In this document: piece after piece, positions 31,486 through 39,622 of the stretch
Layout of the letters: each line of letters begins with the position of its first letter
Numbering within the stretch: the stretch's first letter is position 1
Assembly: GCF_001888055.1 (NCBI RefSeq)
Contig: NZ_LXHZ01000003.1
Location: 41,465-105,464 of the forward strand
Origin: Rappaport israeli
Lineage (GTDB): Bacteria > Pseudomonadota > Gammaproteobacteria > Cardiobacteriales > Cardiobacteriaceae
Reading direction: 5' to 3'
Length of the DNA stretch: 64,000 nucleotides
Program-made: the position numbers and the translations under genes
Notes under the pieces: generated by a model
Told to the model about the DNA's origin: nothing
Databases searched by the model: none
The model's input: the letters and a program-made list of their open reading frames with translations, nothing else

Positions 31486-33308
31486 ATGGCGATTACAAGA
31501 CGGGATTTTTTAAATGGGGTAGCGTTGAGTGTAGGCGCTGGCTTGTTGCCGTGGCAACAGTTGGCAGCGCAGCAAGGGCGCTACTATCCGCCTATGTTGG
31601 TAGGATTGCGGGGCAATCATGAGGGCAGTAATCGCTATACGCATCCGCTGGCGTTTGGGGCGCTTAAAATCGATATTGAGGCGCTACCCATTGAAGAGGA
31701 TTATGATTTAGTGGTGGTGGGCGCTGGCATTAGTGGGCTGGCGTCGGCGTGGTTTTATCGTCAGAAATTTCCTCAAGCTCGTATTTTGATTTTAGATAAT
31801 CATGATGATTTTGGTGGGCATGCAAAGCGTAATGAAATGGGGGAGGGGGAAAACTTTCGCATTACTTATGGGGGGAGTGAGTCGCTGGATTCACCTGAGG
31901 GGACGTTTAGCGCGGTAGCGAAGGAATTATTGCAATCTTTAGGGGTGGATTACACTAAATTCCATCAGTATTTTCAACAAGATTTGTATGAAAGCCATGG
32001 CATGACGGAGGGAATTTATTTTGATGCGGCACATTTTCGCCGAGATGTTGTCGTAAAGGGAGACCCTTATTTTGGAGAAGCGGATGCTGCGTCAGTGGTG
32101 GCGCAATTCCCACTTTCTGAAGAAGATAAGGCGGCGCTAACGCAGTTATTTGTCAATCCTGAAAATTATTTTCCTGAGCACAGTCGCCAAGAAATTGAAG
32201 CGATTTTAGGGGCGATGAGTTATGAGCACTTTTTGCAACACCATGTGCGGTTGAGCAAATCTGCGCGCTCGGTGTTTCAAGCCTATCCTGCAGATGAGTG
32301 GGGGTATCCCTATGATGCTATGCCGCTATAGATGGTTTTCATGATGGCTACCCTGGATTTGACCAGCTCGATTTACCAGAGATTGAGCAAGAAGATGAAC
32401 CTTATATTTATCATTTTCCTGATGGCAATGCCTCTATTGCGCGGTTATTGGTGCGTTCATTGATTGGCGATGTTGCCTCAGGTAATACGATGGAGGATGT
32501 GGTGAGCGCGCAGTTTGATTATGCAAAATTAGATTTGCCCAATAATGCGGTGCGTCTGCGTTTGAATTCTACCGTGGCGGTGGTGCGCAATGAAGAAGAT
32601 GGGGTGGGGGTGGTGTATTTGCGCCGTGAAGCAGATGCGGATAAACAAGTTCGGGTGCGCGCAAAACATTGTGTGATGGCGTGTTATTACCGCATGATGC
32701 CTGCAATTGCGCCACAACTGCCCAAAACGCAACAAGACGCCATAATAGAAAATGTAAAAATTCCTTTTCTTTATACAAAGGTATTAATTAAAAACTGGCA
32801 GGCATTTAAAGATTTGGGCGTGCATAGTTTTTATTGTCCAACAGCGCCATATGCGGTGGTAAAACTAGATTATCCCGTGAGTATGGGAGAGTATGATTGT
32901 CCACGTGAGCCTGAGCAGGCGATGGTCATTCACATGGTGCGCGCAACAGCACCTTACGGGACGCGCGGCGATGTGCGTGAAATGGCGCAGTTGGGGCGGA
33001 AATTAATTTATGGCACAGCATATAAAACATTAGAGCAAGAAGCCATTGCGCAGTTAAATGGGTTATTAAGCCCCGTGGGAGTCAAAGTTGAACCATTGAT
33101 TGAAGCCATCACCATTAACCGCTGGGCGCATGGTTATAGCTATGAGCCTAAAACGCTGTTTGATGGAACATCCGATATAGAAACACTCAAAACACAAGCG
33201 CGCCAACCTTTAGGAAATATACACATCGCTAATTGCGATAGTGGCTTTAGCGCTTATTTGCAAGTGGCGGTGGATGAGGCGCATCGCGCGGTGAGTGAGA
33301 TGAGTTAG
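31486..33308 (+). CDS. Tat-exported FAD oxidoreductase, spermidine dehydrogenase-like (one frameshift)
   Basis: The twin-arginine signal ITRRDFLNGVALSVGAGLL predicts folded export to the periplasm. An FAD-binding Rossmann motif follows (YDLVVVGAGISGLASAWFYR, then ILDNHDDFGGHAKRNE), which suits an NAD(P)-binding-8/SpdH-type flavoprotein. The frame breaks near 32325. One added G gives DAMPAIDGFHDGYPGF and opens the C-terminal half, which ends NCDSGFSAYLQVAVDEAHRAV. About 607 aa in all. The resemblance to Pseudomonas spermidine dehydrogenase SpdH is from memory of the Tat and FAD segments; polyamine specificity is not proven. RBS AAGAGGC. Confidence 0.7.
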
Positions 33309-33340
33309 GTTGAAGGACAGGTAATGAGGCTTTGTTGCAG

Positions 33341-33739
33341 TTAGAAAGAAGGGGGGAGATAGCGCGGTTTAATAAGGTCTGCGAGTTCGAGGTAGGAAAG
33401 GGGAATTTCAATATAGCCTTCACCAAAAGAACCTAAAGAATAGGGATTATAAAAAAAGTAATGCCTTCAGTGGTAAAGTAGAACATATTTACCGTCTAAT
33501 TCTGTGGCACTCTCTCACGTCGCAACTCAAAACCCACCACACAATTACGCTACACCGATAACCATGGTAATAATCCATCCTCTTGTGCCATCAACGCCAC
33601 TCGCCCTGATAAATCATACCCCCGAGCGCCCCAAAATTACATGCCACTACCCAGCAGAAAACACCTGCGAGTACTCTTCAAACACCGCCTGATCGCCATA
33701 GATAATCGACAAATTATCTACCCTAACCGTCACTACCAT
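33341..33739 (-). pseudogene. Decayed DUF3298-like gene, C-terminal remnant
   Basis: Minus-strand reading of 33475-33341 gives a recognisable end, TTEGITFFYNPYSLGSFGEG then YIEIPLSYLELADLIKP. This is the pattern of DUF3298 (RsiV-like) periplasmic proteins. Further upstream another frame gives VRVDNLSIIYGDQAVFEEYS. Between them are stops and at least two frame changes, more damage than the single-base errors seen elsewhere in this window, so this is probably a true relic. Its small region separates the SpdH-like gene from ssrA. Confidence 0.5.
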
Positions 33740-33849
33740 CTCTCCCCCTTCTCACACAGCCAAGCAAAACCGCCATTTGCCATAGTAATAATGAATTGAA
33801 ATAAAAAAGATAAAAAGCTTACCCTACTAGCCAAAGAAAAAAAATCTGT

Positions 33850-33855
33850 TATAAT
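33850..33855 (+). promoter_or_regulatory. -10 box of ssrA
   Basis: A perfect TATAAT ends 14 bp before the mature tmRNA 5' end, which fits a primary transcript trimmed by RNase P. The upstream region is A-rich and no clear -35 hexamer is seen. Confidence 0.6.
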
Positions 33856-33869
33856 CGCTCGCCACATCT

Positions 33870-34217
33870 GGGGGCGTTCTTGGATTCGACGGGGATAACA
33901 AAGCTCTAGGTGCATGTCGAGAATGAAAGACTCTCGTAAAATTCTTTCAAATATTAGTTGCAAACGAAGACAACTACGCTTTAGCGGCTTAATTCCCGCT
34001 TTCACTCACCTAAATTTGTCTGTGGATTTAGACTGAGTGTAATCTACACAGAATCGCGATTGAGCGTGTCTAGCGTTTAATCGTTAAACCAACTAGACTC
34101 GCATTTTGGAAGTTTGTTCGTTGACTGAAAAAATGTTAAAACCAAAAACGAACTAAACATGTAGTACCGAAAGTGGCGTATTTGCGGACGGGGGTTCAAA
34201 TCCCCCCGCCTCCACCA
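33870..34217 (+). ncRNA. ssrA: tmRNA (ssrA)
   Basis: Rescues stalled ribosomes by trans-translation. The 5' acceptor strand GGGGGCG pairs with CGCCTCC at 34207-34213 (one G-U), followed by discriminator A and an encoded CCA at 34215-34217. The conserved tRNA-like start TTGGATTCGACGGGGA and the T-arm GGGGGTTCAAATCCCC are present. The tag frame at 33960-33992 begins with resume codon GCA and encodes ANEDNYALAA followed by TAA. Length is 348 nt. The 3' end is a favoured integration site for mobile elements, and an integrase remnant lies just downstream. Confidence 0.98.
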
Positions 34218-34228
34218 AACCCATTATC

Positions 34229-34252
34229 AAGCACCATCAAGGTGCTTTTTTT
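34229..34252 (+). terminator. ssrA terminator
   Basis: The stem AAGCACC / GGTGCTT with loop ATCAA and a T run lies 11 bp after the tmRNA CCA end. Confidence 0.85.
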
Positions 34253-34429
34253 GTATCTTTAAAACCCTTGTTGTTGCTTGGTTTTTACCTCATGGGGGCG
34301 CACTGAGCCTCTCCTGCATGCAAGACTTTTTATTGGTGTTTATTATCATGGGGCGGGAAAATACAACTTGCCTTAAAACCCATGTCCTGCGTGGGATTGA
34401 TGGTTAAAAAACTAACAGCAAGGAAAGAT

Positions 34430-34653
34430 ATGGGAAAACTTACGCGCAAAGCTTGCGATAATGCCAAATTATCCAAATTATCCAAATTATCCAAATTATC
34501 CAAATTATCCAAATTATCCAGTCCCAGACTCAGCCCTGAAGGCAAGCCCAAGCGCTATGCAGACAGGTAGGGGTTGTATTTGGAGGTTACGCGCAAAGGG
34601 AAGTACTGGCGGGGCGCTTATCTTTTTGAGGGCAAGCAAAAGACGGTATTGTT
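34430..34653 (+). pseudogene. P4-type integrase N-terminal remnant with KLS repeat
   Basis: Reads MGKLTRKACDNAK at the start and GLYLEVTRKGKYWRGAYLFEGK further on, the arm-type DNA-binding domain (DUF4102) of P4-like tyrosine integrases. Between them a 9-bp unit CCAAATTAT is repeated six times in frame (34464-34517), giving repeated KLS. A TAG interrupts the frame at 34568, and the sequence is cut at 34653 by the Correia-like element, with no catalytic domain after it. The location 212 bp past ssrA is the classical place for such an integrase. This is a scar of a lost genomic island. Confidence 0.75.
34464..34520 (+). repeat. Nonamer tandem repeat CCAAATTAT x6
   Basis: Six perfect direct copies plus a partial seventh lie inside the integrase remnant. 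The array is in frame (Lys-Leu-Ser). It probably grew by slippage. Confidence 0.95.
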
Positions 34654-34761
34654 TATAGTTGGAGAAGTGGAAAAGTAGTACAAGGCGGCGAGCCGCAGAC
34701 AGTACAGATAGTACGGCAAGGCGAGCTAACGCCGTAATACTTTTTCAATTCTTCGACTATA
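34654..34761 (+). mobile_element. Correia-like repeat element, full form (108 bp)
   Basis: The ends are imperfect inverted repeats of about 24 bp: TATAGTTGGAGAAGTGG inward from the left and, read on the other strand, TATAGTCGAAGAATTG from the right. The interior carries ACAAGGCG, GCCGCAGACAGTACAGATAG, TACGGCAAGGCGAG and AACGCCGTA. From memory this is nearly the core of Neisseria Correia elements, which also begin TATAGT, duplicate TA and occur at about 104-108 bp. The terminal arms differ from the Neisseria arms. It interrupts the integrase remnant. It encodes nothing and would need a transposase in trans, perhaps IS630-like given the TA target (inference). Confidence 0.85.
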
Positions 34762-34961
34762 GCATTTTGTTGGATATGCTTTCAAAGCCATTTGCACCCG
34801 TTAATAAAATATCTAGAGGCGGGTCAGGATTAAAATCTGATGCCTAGATTTTTTAAATGCTTGGATAAGCGAGGAATTCAGCCTAATTGATTAGGAAAAA
34901 TCACCAATGATTGGTTTAAAATGAAAACTGATGATTTTTCGCAGGCAGGTAAGGATAGTCA
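34762..34961. other. Non-coding gap before sbcD
   Basis: About 200 bp without a supported gene. A short imperfect inverted repeat (GGAAAAATCA at 34892 against TGATTTTTC near 34932) lies in the sbcD leader. Nothing else is recognisable; the stretch may be the remaining island scar. Confidence 0.4.
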
Positions 34962-36209
34962 ATGAATCAGAAATTACCACCACTTAAGTTGCTTCATACT
35001 TCCGACTGGCATATTGGGCGCACGCTTTATGGTAGGAAGCGCTATCAAGAGTTTGCTGCGTTTTTGCATTGGCTGGCTCAGACTATTGAAGAGGAAAAAG
35101 TTGATGTTTTGCTGGTGGCGGGGGATATTTTTGATACCAACACGCCAAGCAATCGCGCTCAAGAGCTCTATTACCAATTCCTATGCCGTGTGGCGGTATC
35201 ATGCTGTCGGCATGTGGTTGTGATCGGAGGCAATCATGATTCCCCATCTTTTCTTAATGCGCCAAAGGCGTTGCTCAAAACTTTAAATGTTTATGTGGTT
35301 GGTAGTAGCACGCAATCTTTAGAAGATGAGGTGTTGATGCTTTGTAATGAGCAGGGCGCGCCAGAGTTGATTGTCTGTGCTGTGCCTTATCTTCGCGATA
35401 GGGATATCCGCATAGCAGAGGCGGGTGAGAGTATTGAGGATAAGGAACGAAAATTAATAGAGGGCATCCGCAATCATTATGCCACTGTTGGCGCTTTGGC
35501 AGAGCACAAGCGCGAAAAACTCGGGAGGGATATTCCCATTGTTGGCATGGGGCATTTATTTAGCGCAGGCGGACAAACCGTTGATGGCGATGGCGTACGC
35601 GAACTTTATGTTGGCTCTTTGGCTCATGTTACGGCGGGGATTTTTCCAGTGTGTTTTGATTATTTGGCGCTGGGGCATTTGCATGTTCCGCAAAAGGTGG
35701 GCGGTTTTGAAACCATGCGCTATAGTGGCTCTCCGCTACCTATGGGCTTTGGAGAGGCAAAACAGCAAAAGAGCGTTTGTTTGGTTGAGTTTCACAGCAC
35801 GGCGGCATCTGTACAGCTAATCAATGTACCAGTGTTTCAAAGGCTTGAGCACATCAAGGGGGATTGGGAGGCTATTTCAAACCGCCTTTTTGAACTAGCG
35901 ACAACGAATGCCCAAGGCTGGCTTGAAGTGATTTATGATGGCAGTGAGATTATTGGGAATTTGCGTGAGCGCTTAGAATCAGCAATTTCTAATACCCAAA
36001 TGGAAATTCTTCGCATAAAGAATAACCGCATTATTGACCGTGTGTTGGGGCAAGCTGAAGAAGAAACGCTGGATGATTTGAATGTGCATGATGTGTTTAA
36101 ACGCTGTCTCGCCGTTTATGAAGTGCCTGAAGATCAGCGCGTTGAACTGCTGCAAGCCTACCAAGAAATAGTTTTGTCTCTCTATGAAGATGACGTACAG
36201 GCGCAATAA
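34962..36209 (+). CDS. sbcD: Nuclease SbcCD subunit D
   Basis: Mn-dependent Mre11-type nuclease subunit that, with SbcC, cleaves DNA hairpins and processes breaks. Metallophosphatase motifs: LLHTSDWHIGRTLYGR, LLVAGDIFDTNTPSNRAQELYY, VVIGGNHDSPSFL, VGMGHLF and YLALGHLHVPQKVG. The 415-aa length is normal. The ATG follows AGGTAAGG. It is 11 bp upstream of sbcC. The base use of this pair (A-rich, weak G skew) differs from neighbouring genes. Confidence 0.96.
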   Translation: MNQKLPPLKLLHTSDWHIGRTLYGRKRYQEFAAFLHWLAQTIEEEKVDVLLVAGDIFDTNTPSNRAQELYYQFLCRVAVSCCRHVVVIGGNHDSPSFLNAPKALLKTLNVYVVGSSTQSLEDEVLMLCNEQGAPELIVCAVPYLRDRDIRIAEAGESIEDKERKLIEGIRNHYATVGALAEHKREKLGRDIPIVGMGHLFSAGGQTVDGDGVRELYVGSLAHVTAGIFPVCFDYLALGHLHVPQKVGGFETMRYSGSPLPMGFGEAKQQKSVCLVEFHSTAASVQLINVPVFQRLEHIKGDWEAISNRLFELATTNAQGWLEVIYDGSEIIGNLRERLESAISNTQMEILRIKNNRIIDRVLGQAEEETLDDLNVHDVFKRCLAVYEVPEDQRVELLQAYQEIVLSLYEDDVQAQ

Positions 36210-36220
36210 AGAGGCTGCCA

Positions 36221-39200
36221 ATGAAGATATTACAGCTACGCTTTAAAAATTTGAATTCACTGGTTGGTCAATGGCAGATTGACCTGACGCATCCTGATTT
36301 TGTATCTGATGGAATTTTTGCCATCACTGGGCCTACAGGCGCAGGAAAAACAACCATTCTTGATGCGATTTGCTTAGCGCTTTATGGGCGCACGCCCCGC
36401 CTGAACAAGATTACCAAAAGCGCAAACGAAATCATGTCCCGCCAGACTGGTGAATGTTTTGCGGAGGTAACCTTCCAAACCCAGAGCGGACGTTACCGCT
36501 GTTATTGGAGCCAACACCGAGCGCGGAAGAAAGCAGACGGCGAACTCCAATCCCCAAAACATGAAATTGCTGATGCTGATTCTGGCGAAATTTTCGAATC
36601 TAAGATTAAAGGCGTAGCGAGCAGATTGAATCGGTTACTGGTATGGACTTTGAACGGTTCACCCGTTCCATATTGCTCGCTCAGGGCGACTTTTCCGCCT
36701 TCCTTCAAGCGCCAGCGGATGAGCGCGCCCCAATGTTAGAACAAATCACAGGGACAGAAATTTACAGCCAAATCTCCATTCGTGTGCATGAGCGCAGACG
36801 TGAAGCGCGAGAAAAACTAAACCTACTACAGGCTGAAACGGCAGGGATAGTGATGCTTGACCCAAAGCAAGAACAAGAGACCAGACAGACGCTTGAGATA
36901 AACAACAAGGAGGAAACAGACCTTACCGCCAAATTCGCTGAAACCCAAAAAGCCATGGACTGGCTGACTACTATTGATGGGTTAAAAAAGGAAATCATTC
37001 ACCTAAGCGATGAAGCAAATAAGCTACAGGGCGATATTGAGGCATTTAAACCAGAACGAGAAAAGCTCAATCAAGCTTTGAGCGCCGTTTCATTAGATGG
37101 CGCTTATGCAACGCTTAGCGCTATCCGTAAACAACAGACAGATGACAGAGCAGGGTTAAAAACAGAGCAAGAGGCGCTTCCTAGGTTGGAATCCTTTGCC
37201 AAAGAACAGACCAAGGCACTGAAATTGGCTGAACAACAAACCATTCAAGCTAAAGAAGCGCTGAAGAGCGCCACCCCTATACTGCAAAAAATTCGCGCCC
37301 TTGATGAGAAACTTTCTGCTAAGAAAAAAACGCTAGAGCAAGAGAATGAAAGCTATAAAAAGGCAATAATAACAATAGAAGCAGACAAAAAAGCTCAAAT
37401 TGAAGAACTAGAAAAACGCGCCAAGGCTTACGCGAGCCTAGCTTTTGTAGAAGATTATCTCAAGGAGCATGCACAAGATGAATGGCTAATAAGCGCTCTG
37501 GCTGGTGTGGAAGAACAAATTGATGGACTACTTTTTAAACAAGATGAAATCCTGCAAAAGGAGGCAGCTCAAGAAGCGGTTCATACAACTTTGCAACGGG
37601 CGATAAAGTCATACGAAACCCATCACAAACAATTGAGCATTTGTAAAAAGGAATTGGGAGATAGCTTAAAACGCCTTGAGCAAAATAAAGAGGCATTAAG
37701 CCAATTATTAGGAGAGCGCTTATTGCGAGAATATCGCACCGAGAAAGAAACTTTGCTACGTGAAATGGCATTTTTAACCAAAATTGCGAAACTGCAAGCG
37801 CATCGGGCAAAACTAGAAGACGGTAAGCCCTGTCCATTATGTGGCGCGACGGAACATCCGTTTGCGCAAGGCAATCTCCCTATCCCTGATGAAACCGAGC
37901 GCAGGATTGAGGCTTTGACCAGCTTGATTAGCAAAGCAGAACATCAGGAAGCCATCATCAAAAAACTAGCAGAAGCCGAGAAGTTAGCCCGTAAGAATCT
38001 AACGGAGGCTGAAAAATTAGAGCTAGTAGCGGCGAATGAGCAAACAAGCGCCAAGAAAGCGCTAACCGAGACGCAGGACACTCTGGTAAAACTGCGTGCT
38101 GATTTTGCCAAACGCAGGCAGGCTGTTTTAACCAAACTGCAAAATCTTGGAATTACAGATATCCCTAAAACAGATTTTTCATCATTAATCGAACACCTCA
38201 AAGCGCGACTGAAAGCGTGGCAGGAACAGGTTAAAAAAAAGGCAGAGATTGAAAAACAAATCTTGGCTTTTGACAGTGAAATAAAGCGACTGGATGCGCT
38301 GATTGAAACTCAAAGCAACGCTTTGACTGAAAAACTAGAACGCCTCGACATCTTAGAAAAGGAGTTCACCGCTGGAAATGATGAGCGCAAAGCAATCTAT
38401 GGTGATAAGAATCCCGAAAATGAGGAGCGCCATTTAATCAAGACGATTTCACAGGCTGAAGATTTTGAAAAACAGCTCAGAGAACGACACCATGAATCCC
38501 AACAAAAATGCAATATCGCAAAATCTTCTATCGACACTCTCAATAAACGCATCGAGCAACGCGCGCCAGAGTTAAAAAAACTTGAGACAGAATTCATCAC
38601 GGCGCTTGCACTTGCAGGTTTTTCAAGTGAAGAACAATTCTTGGCGGCGATACTGTCGCCTAAACAACGAGCAGAGCTGATGAGTAAGGTCAAAAATATA
38701 GATGAGCGTCAAACAGATTTAAAAGCCAGACAAAAGGATAGGGAAACACGCTTGGCAAAAGAGATTTCTCACAAGCTTACAGACCAATCATTGGAAGAAC
38801 TACAAGCGCAACTCAAAGCGCAAGAGGTGAGCCTAAAAGAGCTGAGGGATATTATCGCTGGTCTTAAACACAAATTAAGCGAACATGCGAGCGCTAAAGC
38901 GCGAATAAAGGAAAAACAAGTTGCTATCGAAATTCAGGAAAAAGAGCGCCAAAGATGGGAAAACTTACACGAATTAATCGGCTCAGCCGACGGCAAAAAG
39001 TACCGAAATTTTGCTCAAGGGCTGACTTTTGAAATGATGGTTGCTTATGCCAACCAACAACTGCAGAAAATGACCGACCGCTATTTGTTAACCCGAGACA
39101 CTGCTCAGCCGCTAGAGCTTAACGTGATAGATAACTATCAGGCTGGAGAGATTCGTTCTAGCAAAAATCTTTCTGGTGGAGAGAGTTTTATCGTTAGTTT

Positions 39201-39468
39201 GTCCTTGGCTCTGGGGTTGTCTCATATGGCGAGCCAGAATGTCCGCGTGGATTCATTATTTTTAGATGAAGGCTTTGGCACCCTAGACGAGGAAGCCCTT
39301 GATAGCGCCTTGCAAACCCTTACAGGGCTACAGCAAGAAGGCAAACTAATCGGCATCATTTCGCATGTTAGCGCCTTAAAAGAGCGTATTAGCACGCAAA
39401 TCCATGTAACCCCTAAAACAGGTGGCAGAAGTCAACTATCAGGGGCTGGATGTCGTCAAATCGCCTAA
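36221..39468 (+). CDS. sbcC: Nuclease SbcCD subunit C (one frameshift)
   Basis: Rad50-like SMC ATPase partner of SbcD. Walker A is FAITGPTGAGKTTILDAICLAL near residues 35-55. Long coiled coils flank the zinc hook CPLCGATEHPF (Cys-x-x-Cys, near 37832-37845). The signature LSGGESFIVSLSLALGLS and Walker B VDSLFLDEGFGTLDEEAL lie at the C-terminus. The frame breaks near 36626: one added A gives VASRIESVTGMDFERFTRSI and rejoins residues 1-135 to the remainder. Total about 1080 aa, standard for SbcC. Confidence 0.95.
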
Positions 39469-39586
39469 ACTTAGCGCAACTGAAATTTTAAAAGAGTGTA
39501 TATCAAAAAATATTTAAAATGCGCTGAACCATTAACAGCGTTGAAAGCTTTTTTGTTCAAGGCGCAAAATAAGGGGATTCTGTTGT

Positions 39587-39592
39587 TATAAT
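39587..39592 (+). promoter_or_regulatory. Likely -10 box of dnaX
   Basis: A perfect TATAAT lies 31 bp before the dnaX ATG, in the 154-bp gap after sbcC. The -35 is not clear. Confidence 0.45.
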
Positions 39593-39622
39593 GTCGTCTA
39601 TTTTGGCTTAACTGAAGAATGT

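Noticed and set aside
33504-33692. Plus-strand small open frame opposite the DUF3298 relic
   Set aside because: Composition is that of an antisense shadow. The minus strand carries the recognisable motifs.
34659-34847. Small protein gene across the Correia-like element
   Set aside because: The frame is made of element sequence and has no ribosome site or family resemblance.
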